In this document: positions 42,733 through 51,396 of the stretch, piece by piece
Layout: every line of letters starts with the position of its first letter
Position numbering within the stretch: the first letter of the stretch is position 1
Assembly (NCBI GenBank): GCA_003666485.1
Contig: CP032931.1
Coordinates: 1,178,001-1,242,000, forward strand
Direction: 5' to 3'
DNA length: 64,000 nt
Origin: Levilactobacillus brevis
Lineage (GTDB): Bacteria > Bacillota > Bacilli > Lactobacillales > Lactobacillaceae
Translations under genes and position numbers: made by a program
The notes under the pieces: model-generated
Told to the model about the DNA's origin: nothing
Database searches by the model: none
The model's input: the letters and a program-made list of their open reading frames with translations, nothing else

Positions 42733-43449
42733 TTAGTAAGGCTTAACCCCAAAGTGTACCGCTGCGGCGCCCAGATTGAACTGTTGGTAGTGAACCTGGG
42801 TCAGGCCCGCTGCCGTGAACATGTCCGCCAATTCGGTCACGGACACGAAGCGGTGGGTGGATTGTTGGAGGTAGTTATAGGCCTGATAATGGTGCGCAAA
42901 CCGGCCCATCAGGGGAACCACGTGGCCAAAGTAGACTTGCCACCCGGCATGAATCACGGGGTTCGTCGGCTGCGACGTCTCCAGACACACGACCTGGCCG
43001 CCGGGCTTGACTACCCGGGCCATTTCTCGTAAGACCTGGTTAGCGTCAGGCACATTGCGCAGGCCAAAGCCAATCGTGACGACGTTGAAGTGGTTGTCCG
43101 GATAGGGCAGGTGCATGGCGTCTCCTTGGCGCAAGGTGATGCGGTTGGCCAGATTGGCGTCGCGGACTTTACGGTCGGCCTCGCGCAACATGACGCTGCT
43201 GAAGTCCAGACCGACCACGTGGCCACTGGGGCCGACCGCATTGGCTAGGGCCAAGGTCCAGTCGCCGGTCCCGCAGCACAGGTCCAAGGCAAAGTCGCCG
43301 GCATGAAGCGTCATGGCACGCATGACCTGCTGGCGCCACAAACGGTGCGTCCCCAAGCTGATCACGCTATTCATCTGGTCATATTGTGGTGCGATGCGGT
43401 TAAAAATGTCTTGCACCGTGTCTTCCGGTGTGTGATTGGTTAAAGTCAT
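42733..43449 (-). CDS. menG: Demethylmenaquinone methyltransferase (UbiE/MenG family)
   Basis: A 238-residue SAM methyltransferase: FNRIAPQYDQMNSVISLGTHRLWR at the start, ALDLCCGTGDWTLALA (motif I, residues 55-70), GDAMHLPYPDNHFN and TIGFGLRNVPDANQVLREM are diagnostic of MenG/UbiE. It methylates the last intermediate of menaquinone. No other men gene is seen, so it may act on an imported or partly made quinone. Confidence 0.92.
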   Translation of the reverse strand: MTLTNHTPEDTVQDIFNRIAPQYDQMNSVISLGTHRLWRQQVMRAMTLHAGDFALDLCCGTGDWTLALANAVGPSGHVVGLDFSSVMLREADRKVRDANLANRITLRQGDAMHLPYPDNHFNVVTIGFGLRNVPDANQVLREMARVVKPGGQVVCLETSQPTNPVIHAGWQVYFGHVVPLMGRFAHHYQAYNYLQQSTHRFVSVTELADMFTAAGLTQVHYQQFNLGAAAVHFGVKPY

Positions 43450-43506
43450 GGTGATGCCCCCTAAATAAGTTTAAGTTGCTGATGAGTAAGATTGGATAAA
43501 CCAGCT

Positions 43507-43689
43507 GCCTGCGTCAACTAGGGATTCCGCCTGCTATGGGGGACACCTCCAGCCTGGGAAGCGGGCTTCCGGTTCACTTTGAAGCCTTGACAAACCCGCA
43601 AGTCGCCAAAGTGCCCCGCGCTGTAAGCTGAGAAAAGGCCTCAGCCAACACCGTCGACACAGCTGGCGCCACCCCTAGTTGCCCCCGGC
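43507..43689 (-). repeat. Family B repeat (B3)
   Basis: Full copy in reverse. Arms near CAACTAGGGAT and ACCCCTAGTTG pair with one change; the middle holds GAAGCGGGCTTCCGGTTC and the end CCGTCGACACAGCTGG. It is followed within 100 bases by a family A copy. Confidence 0.85.
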
Positions 43690-43772
43690 GAGTTGGGCCT
43701 ATCAGCAACACTACAGTGACAGAAATTAGGTGCTATCAAGGGCTAAACTAATCGTTACTGATTATCAGCCTT

Positions 43773-43961
43773 GTAGCCGAGAGTTCGCCAAATATGGGTT
43801 CAGCCGTGGGAGTTGCCTTAGCGGCATGGTTCAGGCCGCTTAGACAACTGGCGTCTTTGAGACGTGAACGTCGGCTCAAAGGCGAGGTGTCGAGACCGCA
43901 CTTTGGCTCGACCCGTCCGCCCATCGCGTTCCAACCCATATTTGGCGAATGGTAGGCGGTC
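43773..43961 (-). repeat. Family A repeat (A6)
   Basis: Full copy in reverse with perfect arms TTCGCCAAATATGGG and CCCATATTTGGCGAA, central CTTTGAG/CTCAAAG stem, and TCGAGACCGCACTTTGGC. It lies between menG and map. Confidence 0.9.
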
Positions 43962-44078
43962 AGCTCTCACTGTGAGTCGCATGATGACAATAATTCTAAC
44001 CAATTTCTGCCTTGCAATCTTTAGTGTAAAACAAAAGCGTCAGGAAATGAACCAAATCCTGACGCCAATGGTTAAGTT

Positions 44079-44873
44079 TTACAGCAGGTACTTCTTGTCG
44101 ATTTCGTCGCCTTGAGACGTTAAGATCTTCGGACCGTCATCCGTGATGACCAGCGTGTGTTCGTATTGTGCGGACAGTGAGCCATCGGCGGTGACGTAGT
44201 ATTCCCAGGACTTGTCGGCCGTTTCCCGTGAGGCAATCTCCCAAGTGCCCAAGTTAATCATGGGTTCAATGGTGATGGTCATGCCGGCGCGTAACCGCAG
44301 GCCCTTGCCAGCTTCCCCGTAGTTCGGCACGTTCGGTTGTTCATGCATGGTTGGTTGGATACCGTGGCCAATCAGTTCACGGACATCGCCCATGTGTTCT
44401 TGGCCTTCCGTGTAGGCTTGGATGGCGTGGCCAATATCACCGATACGGTTACCGACAACGGCTTGGTCGATGCCCAGGTAAAGGGACTTCTTGGTAACGT
44501 CCATCAGGTGTTGGGCTTCAGGACTGATCTTACCAACCGCGTAGGTCCAGCAAGAGTCACTTTCAAAGCCATCCAGGTTGACCGTCATGTCAACGGCCAC
44601 AATGTCGCCTTCCTTTAACAACAGTTCTTTGCGGGGGATGGCATGGGCGACTTCATCGTTCACGCTAACGCAGGTGGCATATTTGTAGCCTTCGAAGCCC
44701 TTTTCGGAAGGGGTGGCGCCATGTTCTTCAATGTATTTGTTAGCGAAACGTTCGATTTCCCAGCTGGAGATACCAGGTTTGATGATGTCCCGTAAGCCCT
44801 TGTGGACACCAGCTAAAACGGCACCGGACTCCGCCATTTTTTTAATTTCACGGTCTGATTTAATTGTAATCAA
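44079..44873 (-). CDS. map: Methionine aminopeptidase
   Basis: A 264-residue type I enzyme that removes N-terminal Met. Metal ligands appear in order: EGDIVAVDMTVNLDGFESDS (Asp), IGHGIQPTMHEQPNVPNYG (His), ITIEPMINLG (Glu) and QYEHTLVITDDG (Glu). The substrate His is in VNDEVAHAIP. Start MITIKSDREIKKM follows TAGGAGGT. Confidence 0.96.
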   Translation of the reverse strand: MITIKSDREIKKMAESGAVLAGVHKGLRDIIKPGISSWEIERFANKYIEEHGATPSEKGFEGYKYATCVSVNDEVAHAIPRKELLLKEGDIVAVDMTVNLDGFESDSCWTYAVGKISPEAQHLMDVTKKSLYLGIDQAVVGNRIGDIGHAIQAYTEGQEHMGDVRELIGHGIQPTMHEQPNVPNYGEAGKGLRLRAGMTITIEPMINLGTWEIASRETADKSWEYYVTADGSLSAQYEHTLVITDDGPKILTSQGDEIDKKYLL

Positions 44874-44977
44874 TGTGTGACCTCCTAAAAATTTTTAACT
44901 ACTTCTAATGTACACCTATTTTCCCCATTCGGCGAATGACTGGGCCAAAACTTTTGGTCACAGGAAGGCGACCAATC

Positions 44978-45008
44978 AAAAAAGCCCAACGCCCCTGGCG
45001 CTCGGCTC
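44978..45008 (-). terminator. Terminator of the 57-residue gene
   Basis: On the minus strand GAGCCGAGCGCC pairs with GGCGTTGGGCTC-like bases, followed by TTTTTT. Confidence 0.75.
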
Positions 45009-45015
45009 GGACAGG

Positions 45016-45189
45016 TTAGGCCTTTAGACTGGTAATCTTGCCAGCGTTGACTTGGTCTAAGATGCGTTTGGCTTCCGTAATTCGGGCATCGCATAAGAAA
45101 TTCATGGCGTTGTCCTTTTCCTGCTTGGCCCGGTCCATTTGTTCCGTGAGAAAATCAATTTCATCGGTTAAATATGCTACTAAGTCCAT
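45016..45189 (-). CDS. 57-residue helical protein of unknown function
   Basis: A small soluble protein predicted to form one or two amphipathic helices (EIDFLTEQMDRAKQEKDNAM, then ITEAKRILDQVNAGKI). It begins MDLVAYLTDE at 45189, with GGGCAAAACC upstream, and ends at a good terminator. No family is recognised. Confidence 0.55.
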   Translation of the reverse strand: MDLVAYLTDEIDFLTEQMDRAKQEKDNAMNFLCDARITEAKRILDQVNAGKITSLKA

Positions 45190-45379
45190 GGTTTTGCCCT
45201 CAATTCTTTCCGTAGTTCGCAACGAATCGTTACGGTGATTAACCCCATTGTAACAAAGATTAGCCAATAAGTAACTTCGTTAAACAGCTAGCGTTCATTT
45301 GGTTTACAGCAACGTGGAAAAGGACTAGGATAGAAACTAGTTGATAATGTTTCTAAAGTGGGAATGAGGAGTGAGTTAC

Positions 45380-46792
45380 ATGGCAGAACAGCCAATCGAT
45401 TTACAGGGGCGGCCCTACAGCCACCTGGCCTTTATTTGGACGTTGCTAGCGGGGACGTTCACCATGTCCATCAGTCAATCATCGCTATCGACCGCGTACC
45501 CAACGTTAATGAAGTACTTTAACGTTCCGGCGTCGACGGTGCAGTGGCTGACCACCGGCTTCATGCTGGTGATGGTGGTCATGATGCCAGTCAGCCCCTG
45601 GTTGTTAAATAACATCCGCTTTCCAGTCTTGTTCGTGAGTGTCTTGGCATTGTTCGATGTGGGGACGTTCATCATTTACTTGGCCACCAGCTTTCCGTTG
45701 ATGATGCTGGGGCGGGTGATGGAGGCCATGGCGGTCGGCATCATGTTTCCGTCCTATCAAACGGTCATGTTGCGGATCACGCCGGAGGCACAGCGGGGCG
45801 GTGTCATGGGCTTCGCGGGCCTGGTCATGGGGTCGGCGTTAGCGGTCGGTCCCATCATCTCCGGAATCGTCTTGCGTTATACCACTTGGCAAGGGCTGTT
45901 CGTAGTCTTCATGGTCATCATCACCGTGGTCTTCGTGATCGCGTTAAAGACCATCAAAGATGTGATGCCACAACACAAGGCTCACTTGGATTACTGGTCC
46001 GTGCTCAGTAGCGTCGGTTTCATTGGCATTCTTTACGTCGTCAACCAAATTGGCAAGACAGCTGTGAACTGGGGGGCCATGGGTGGCCTGCTGGTGGTCA
46101 GCTTGTTGGCAGTCGCTTACTTCGTTTACCGGCAGTTCCACGTGGCGACACCATTATTGGATCTGCGGGTCTTAAAGACATTTAACTTCGACTTGGCCGT
46201 CCTGTTGACGGGGGCGTCATACATTGCTTTGATCGTCGTCACCATCATCTTCCCACTGTACTATCAGGAAGTCTTGGGCATTTCGCCGTTTGCCTCCGGG
46301 ATGGCACTGGTTCCCGGCGCGGTCGTTTTGAGCCTGTTAAATCCGTTGACTGGGAAATTGGCTGATAAGATTGGCTTCAAGGCCACCATGTTAACAGGGA
46401 TGACCATGATCGTACTGGGCTGGCTGTGGCTGACTTTGGTCCACAGTCAACAGTCATTGGTCGCGATGATTCTCACGGCCGCCCTGATTGAAGGGGGCAA
46501 CGCCTTCGTCATGATGCCGGCGGTCACGTTAGGTGCCAATTCATTGCCCGACCAATTAATCTCTCACGGGACGGCGGTCATCACGACCGTCCGGCAAATC
46601 TTGGGGTCGACCGGGGTCGCCGTTGCCACCTTGATTCTCGCGATGGTCACGGCCAATCACCTCAAGGTCGCGGGCCACGCCGCCGCTGACTTAGCCGGCT
46701 ACCATGCTGTCTTTGCCACCTTCCTGGTCGTTGCCGTGGTGGGCTGGCTCTTCGCGGCCATGTTGCGCGATGGGCGAAAGCAAAAAGCGTAA
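45380..46792 (+). CDS. MFS multidrug efflux transporter, DHA2 (14-TM) type
   Basis: A 470-residue proton-driven exporter of the EmrB/QacA group. ISQSSLSTAYPTLMKYF in TM1-loop, TTGFMLVMVVMMPVSPWLL, the motif A-like LGRVMEAMAVGIMFPSYQ and motif C-like GSALAVGPIISGIVL are seen, with about 14 hydrophobic segments. GAGGAGTGAG precedes the ATG at 45380. Substrates are not predictable. Confidence 0.9.
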   Translation: MAEQPIDLQGRPYSHLAFIWTLLAGTFTMSISQSSLSTAYPTLMKYFNVPASTVQWLTTGFMLVMVVMMPVSPWLLNNIRFPVLFVSVLALFDVGTFIIYLATSFPLMMLGRVMEAMAVGIMFPSYQTVMLRITPEAQRGGVMGFAGLVMGSALAVGPIISGIVLRYTTWQGLFVVFMVIITVVFVIALKTIKDVMPQHKAHLDYWSVLSSVGFIGILYVVNQIGKTAVNWGAMGGLLVVSLLAVAYFVYRQFHVATPLLDLRVLKTFNFDLAVLLTGASYIALIVVTIIFPLYYQEVLGISPFASGMALVPGAVVLSLLNPLTGKLADKIGFKATMLTGMTMIVLGWLWLTLVHSQQSLVAMILTAALIEGGNAFVMMPAVTLGANSLPDQLISHGTAVITTVRQILGSTGVAVATLILAMVTANHLKVAGHAAADLAGYHAVFATFLVVAVVGWLFAAMLRDGRKQKA

Positions 46793-46817
46793 CGCTTGGT
46801 AAAATAGATACGTCAAT

Positions 46818-46856
46818 AGAAAGGAACGAACCCCACGCGGGATCCGCTCCTTTTTG
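46818..46856. terminator. Two-way terminator between the MFS and ASCH genes
   Basis: AAAGGAacgaacCCC-acgc-GGGatccgcTCCTTTTT, with A and T runs on both flanks. Confidence 0.85.
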
Positions 46857-46862
46857 GTTACC

Positions 46863-47300
46863 CTAATCCACGCGCTCGAAGACCTCACAGAAACAAGGAA
46901 TCTGCTCGTTAAATGTCCGGCCCATTTTCTGATAAGCGGCGGTGAAAAAGTCACGATGGGCTTGGCGCCAGCTGGTTAAGGTCCGGTCGTCTTCACCTTC
47001 GTGGTAGGCGTGTTCTTGGGTGACCTGATCAAAGGGAACGACCTCGGTCACCTTCGTTTGCGTGATGCACACCGGCTGATCATGACCATCTAAGATGACG
47101 TTGTATTCACCAACGAAGGGCAGCGGTTCGTCGACTTCATACAGGTCGAGCGCCGAAGTGGTGGCCGTCTTGCGACCAATCTTGACCAGGTGAGCTAATT
47201 CATCGACGTCATCACTACCAAACGCATAGGTGTCGTGATGATTAGTGGTGACTTCGGGATGTGTGGCTTTAAATTGTTGCCAGAAAGTTTCTGCGTCCAT
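46863..47300 (-). CDS. ASCH-domain protein
   Basis: A 145-residue protein: HDTYAFGSDDVDELAHLVKIGRKTATTS (residues 22-49) carries the GxKxxT motif of ASCH as GRKTAT, and then ICITQTKVTEVVPFDQVTQE, EGEDDRTLTSWRQAHRDFF complete the fold. The domain is related to PUA and thought to act on RNA or modified nucleosides. The activity of this member is unknown. Confidence 0.9.
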   Translation of the reverse strand: MDAETFWQQFKATHPEVTTNHHDTYAFGSDDVDELAHLVKIGRKTATTSALDLYEVDEPLPFVGEYNVILDGHDQPVCITQTKVTEVVPFDQVTQEHAYHEGEDDRTLTSWRQAHRDFFTAAYQKMGRTFNEQIPCFCEVFERVD

Positions 47301-47484
47301 GGGGCGGCCTCCTCGTATGTATTGAGAATACTGTACGCCACTGGGAAGGGTAAGTCCAATATTATATTTGTTATAGCATAATTATAACTATATTAATAAT
47401 ATACGCACTAGACTAAATGTGGCTTTAGCGGTATGCTTAATCCATTGTTAGTCATTGATGGCAATTGGAGAAGGGGAGAGACAC

Positions 47485-48387
47485 ATGCGACCACTGATCA
47501 AGAGTCTGTTACTGAGCAGTACCTTCGTGGGGCTGGGATTCGGCGGCATTGTTACAGCATCTGCTAGTAACTATTCCGCCAGACGCGCCAACTCGGTCCG
47601 GCTAGTGTGGCGGCACCATATGGGACGTCACGCTTACCATACGGTGAAAGGCGCGCGGTATTCAAAACACCTTGGCGTCAAGTATAGTACCAATGATGAT
47701 CTACCAGATGTGACCTGGTACACAGACGCCCACGAGAAGCTGTATAACAAGAAGAAGCACACAGCCGCCATTTACTACCATGTGAAAAGTGGAGATGGGC
47801 AGCATGGTGGTTGGATCTGGCGGGGATATTTGACAGCGGGGATGGCTAGTCAGCAAAGTAGCACGAACGAGTCGGAAACAACAGAAACCTATCCGAAGGT
47901 AACGCTCTTTAGCGCCAAGAGCACCGCAGAATATCAAAACGCAATTGAAACGCAGGATTATTATGCGCTAGCTAAGCATGTGTGGGCGTTGTTTCCCGGA
48001 ACTAAGTTAAATCTTTGGTTGTCACAGATGACAGCATACGGTAGCATGATGGATTCAACTAAACCAGAAGATTTCAAGGGCTTTGAAAAAGAAGGATTGA
48101 CTGATACAAAGGGAATTGTAAGTTGGCATGTTGGGAATTTGTGGAGCGAGTTTGAATCAACAGAGACGCTGCCAATGTCGTCAAGAATTAAATGGATTAC
48201 AGAGCGAATGAACACTGCAGGTTTAACTCAGAAAAAGAGAAGGGGGTTTGAGGGATGGTATATTGGCCTGAACTTTGTAGACGATGAAAAAGATCACAGT
48301 AATATTAACTATGATTCGTTTAGGGATCCAGATGAACATCCCATGACGTATGAAGTGATTTTAGTACCACCAACTAATTTTAGTTAG
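47485..48387 (+). CDS. Secreted protein with GW-like module, unknown function
   Basis: A 300-residue exported protein. Residues 1-28 are a signal peptide (RPLIKSLLLSSTFVGLGFGG, cut after ASA). Residues 45-115 include VKYSTNDDLPDVTWYTDAHE and HTAAIYYHVKSGDG then WIWRGYLTAG, a small beta-rich module seen in lactobacillus surface proteins. The C-terminal half is globular, with no anchor seen. From about 47,880 the coding becomes visibly more A+T-rich than the first part, suggesting a mosaic origin. Confidence 0.75.
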   Translation: MRPLIKSLLLSSTFVGLGFGGIVTASASNYSARRANSVRLVWRHHMGRHAYHTVKGARYSKHLGVKYSTNDDLPDVTWYTDAHEKLYNKKKHTAAIYYHVKSGDGQHGGWIWRGYLTAGMASQQSSTNESETTETYPKVTLFSAKSTAEYQNAIETQDYYALAKHVWALFPGTKLNLWLSQMTAYGSMMDSTKPEDFKGFEKEGLTDTKGIVSWHVGNLWSEFESTETLPMSSRIKWITERMNTAGLTQKKRRGFEGWYIGLNFVDDEKDHSNINYDSFRDPDEHPMTYEVILVPPTNFS

Positions 48388-48403
48388 ACGAATTGCTTAA
48401 GAA

Positions 48404-48442
48404 AACGCCTCAGAAAATCAAGGAGAGATTTTCCGGGGCGTT
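48404..48442. terminator. Two-way terminator between convergent genes
   Basis: AACGCCtcaGAAAATC pairs with GATTTTCcggGGCGTT. Confidence 0.85.
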
Positions 48443-48495
48443 CTACATACTGGATAATTTAGTCGCAGTAAAGATATTGAATAGATTGAGTCTCG

Positions 48496-50733
48496 CTAAA
48501 ATGCATAGGCTTGTTTTTTCTTCTTTCCTCGACCGTACCGGATTCGATGCAGTTTGCGTTCAGAAGTGTTAATGACTAAGGTATCCCATGCTTGCTCATC
48601 CTTGGTGTGTAACAGAGTGTTGGATTTTCCGTCTCCTCGGTCACTAAGAGCACAGTCAGAAACAATCCAGTGAATACCAAATTGATTGGAGTAATCGTCA
48701 TGGTGCGTGTGACCACCCATGACTGCAATTAGGTTATTCGTACGATTGTTGTAGTCAATTAAAATATTACGAATATTTTCACTCTCTAATGTACCAGGGG
48801 CAGGAGTTCCGTCGAGAGGAGCTTCGGCAAAGTCATTCTTTTTAGAGAACTTCAAGCCTTTGAACATGATGTGGGTCACAACTAAAGCAAACTCGTCATT
48901 GGGGATGGCATTTAAGGTACTCCGTAACCAGTTCTGTTGTTGCACACTGAAGTGCATCCAACCATGACGGAACTGTCGGCGAAGTTTTACCGGAGTAGTG
49001 TAGTAATCACTCTGATCGAAGCCATCCAGTAGGATAACGTTGACCTTACTATTTGGAATCTTGTATTTACCATAGGCTGCCCGGTTAGCAGTATTGCCAC
49101 GCGTATCAAGTAAATGCGCAAAAGACCCAAGGCGATAGGGATAGACTTCAGTATTGGTGATAATGTTTCGCGGATAATACCCATCCTTATCACGGGCATA
49201 TCCAGAATTATCATCATGGTTTCCTTGCGCTACCAGGAGTGGACGTTGTCCTAATCGAAGCGCATCCATGCCACGCTTGACGTCTTCAATCTCGTACTTC
49301 TTTTCAGTAACACCATCGTTTAAATCGCCGCCGTGGACCATGAGATCCATCCCAAAGTGTTTGGCGTAGTAACTAAATGTCTTCATTTGACGAAGGACTC
49401 GTGCCGTGGCGGGAGTATTGTAGCTACTAAAGTGGGTATCCGTAATGAACCCTACCGTGACAGCGTCAGGTGCCGAGACAGATTGGACAACATCATGCAC
49501 GCGGGCCAGTTCTTGAGATTCATAGCTGGTGGGTTGTAGTTCTTGACGTGGGCTACTGTGTTGTAGCATATTTTGCCGATCATCACGATTAGCATCTTCG
49601 CCAGTGTAAGGCCAGATATTTGACCAAGGCTGATGCTCGTTGGTGTCTTCCGTGTAGCTGAACTTGGAGTGGTGATGTTTCATCCCATCCTTTGGGCCAA
49701 ATAGTTCGTGAATAGGGGTCGATAACTTACCAATTGGCAAGTATTGACCATTAACAATGCACCAGATACGACCATCGGAGTGAAGCTTGCCAGTGTAGGT
49801 TACGGTACTGCCCTTAGCATAGTGCGTTAATTTGGTAGCTGACATGTAAGGTTGGTTTCGCGACCAAGCCCCGTTGTCTACCAGTGTTGCTTTCCCATGA
49901 GCTGGCATGTAGTTGTTGGCAATGTCGAAGTCCGTCGTTTGACTCTGAAAGGTAGGGTAACCAGTATCCTGACCACCTTGTGGACGATTGCCTTCTGAGA
50001 TAGTATTTCCGGAATTGACATCTCCAGAATCACCGTCACTGCCGCCAGTACTGATTGAGCCAGAACTATCTTGCGTAAGAACTGGATCACCAGGATTATG
50101 ATTGGTCCCATAGTATCGGAACGGTTCGATTGTTGCATAAGGGACGTAATAGGTAGCGCCGCTAGTGTGAATGTACCGGAACCAGTAATGACCATCAGCT
50201 TTGATCTTGGCGTTGTAATAGACGGTTTGGCTAGACAAGAAACGATCGACTTTGTTGGCAGTTGTCATGTTAGTACGGTCACGACCACGTGCTGGCTCAT
50301 CAAAAGTGAATGAGCCTTTCATCACCAGAAGGGTGCCATCGGGTGTCTGATCGGCGACATCTGCGCCGGCTTGGTCAGTCAAGGTTCCCAGTAAGTGTCC
50401 GGGATGATCAGTTGCGTTACCATCAGAGGTATTAGAGTTAGCTGGTCTAATTGGATTGCCAGGATTAGAATCACTGCCGAAGTAAGTTTCCTTATCGGTA
50501 TTGGCATAAGGCACATAATGGCGTTGACCAGAATTACTCATGTAGGATAGCCAGAAGTGATTGCCGTTTTTGACCTTACTATCGTAATTGACAGATTCAC
50601 CGATTTGATAAGTGACAATCCCAGGGTCACTCATATCAGGAGTGTTGCGGACCCGACACTTGGTATTAAAGGTAAAGCGGCCGGACGTGTAGACTTTGTA
50701 CATGTCGGGAGTGTTACTAACATCAATAGACAT
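48496..50733 (-). CDS. Metallophosphoesterase with N-terminal SH3_5-type wall-binding repeats
   Basis: A 745-residue protein. Residues 10-95 and 128-215 are SH3_5 repeats (SGRFTFNTKCRVRNTPDMSD; KGSFTFDEPARGRDRTNM), the type found in lactobacillus phage endolysins, and 255-350 is a third related module. Residues 410-740 are a calcineurin-like phosphoesterase with all metal motifs: ITDTHFSS, HGGDLNDG, AQGNHDD, VTHIMFKG and GGHTHHDD. There is no signal peptide. An LLH holin gene lies just upstream, so release through the holin is proposed. Target may be a wall polymer or nucleotide; unknown. Confidence 0.88.
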   Translation of the reverse strand: MSIDVSNTPDMYKVYTSGRFTFNTKCRVRNTPDMSDPGIVTYQIGESVNYDSKVKNGNHFWLSYMSNSGQRHYVPYANTDKETYFGSDSNPGNPIRPANSNTSDGNATDHPGHLLGTLTDQAGADVADQTPDGTLLVMKGSFTFDEPARGRDRTNMTTANKVDRFLSSQTVYYNAKIKADGHYWFRYIHTSGATYYVPYATIEPFRYYGTNHNPGDPVLTQDSSGSISTGGSDGDSGDVNSGNTISEGNRPQGGQDTGYPTFQSQTTDFDIANNYMPAHGKATLVDNGAWSRNQPYMSATKLTHYAKGSTVTYTGKLHSDGRIWCIVNGQYLPIGKLSTPIHELFGPKDGMKHHHSKFSYTEDTNEHQPWSNIWPYTGEDANRDDRQNMLQHSSPRQELQPTSYESQELARVHDVVQSVSAPDAVTVGFITDTHFSSYNTPATARVLRQMKTFSYYAKHFGMDLMVHGGDLNDGVTEKKYEIEDVKRGMDALRLGQRPLLVAQGNHDDNSGYARDKDGYYPRNIITNTEVYPYRLGSFAHLLDTRGNTANRAAYGKYKIPNSKVNVILLDGFDQSDYYTTPVKLRRQFRHGWMHFSVQQQNWLRSTLNAIPNDEFALVVTHIMFKGLKFSKKNDFAEAPLDGTPAPGTLESENIRNILIDYNNRTNNLIAVMGGHTHHDDYSNQFGIHWIVSDCALSDRGDGKSNTLLHTKDEQAWDTLVINTSERKLHRIRYGRGKKKKQAYAF

Positions 50734-50766
50734 AATTATTAACCTTCTTTTCTTAATTTTGGGTAC

Positions 50767-50801
50767 AAAAAAACACCCCGCTGAGATGGTTCAGTGAGAT
50801 G
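50767..50801 (-). terminator. Terminator between the holin and phosphoesterase genes
   Basis: On the minus strand CATCTCACTGA pairs with TCAGCGGGGTG (two G-T pairs, one mismatch) and a run of seven T follows. Read-through would be needed to join both genes in one transcript. Confidence 0.65.
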
Positions 50802-50816
50802 CTTGTTTAGATGAAG

Positions 50817-51170
50817 TTACGCATTGTGCTGATCGCCGTTGATGACGTGCTTGTAGAGCTGATAAGCATTCTCAACAGCTGCTGAGACTGTAGCGGCTTT
50901 GACGATGATACCCTGTTCGTTGAGCTTAGCAGTTACGAAGCGAATCGCTTCTGCCTTTCGACCTGCATTATCAAGCTCAGCCATAACAGCTAATTCAGGA
51001 ACAATAAAGTTAGCTAATTGTTCCGTGACCTTCAGGGCCTGTAAGAGCTGGTGATGCTGCGTGAGTTTGATTTTTGCAAGCAGTAACGGTCTAATAGCGT
51101 AGTAACTAGTAAACACAACAGCTGTAATTAATGAGACTAGACTGGTAGTTGTGAAATCAAGCGGATGCAT
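50817..51170 (-). CDS. Phage-type holin, LLH family
   Basis: A 117-residue protein with one N-terminal membrane helix (TTSLVSLITAVVFTSYYAIR, residues 8-27) followed by a long amphipathic helical region and a short C-terminus. This order is typical of Holin_LLH proteins of lactobacillus phages. Holins form membrane pores for lysin release. No lysin lies here; the next gene is a wall-binding phosphoesterase. Confidence 0.75.
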   Translation of the reverse strand: MHPLDFTTTSLVSLITAVVFTSYYAIRPLLLAKIKLTQHHQLLQALKVTEQLANFIVPELAVMAELDNAGRKAEAIRFVTAKLNEQGIIVKAATVSAAVENAYQLYKHVINGDQHNA

Positions 51171-51335
51171 GCATTTTCTCCTTTCTAAGAAGACGAGTAC
51201 TCACTGCTAGAAGGTGAGTACAAGTTTTCTTGATTCTTTGGTACGTTATCATAATAAGCCGGAGAGCATTGCGTTTTCCGCTGGGGGAATGCCGCTTTTG
51301 TGCTAATTTACTGCGACAATTCTGCCATATGACGC

Positions 51336-51383
51336 AAAAAATCCCGCCAATGCTGGCTTTACACCAACATCAACGGGATTTTT
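51336..51383 (-). terminator. Terminator of the shikimate-type operon
   Basis: AAAAATCCCG pairs with CGGGATTTTT around a 28-base loop with TGTTGG-like inner pairing. It lies just past the SDR stop. Confidence 0.8.
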
Positions 51384-51396
51384 CGATTCAATTTTC

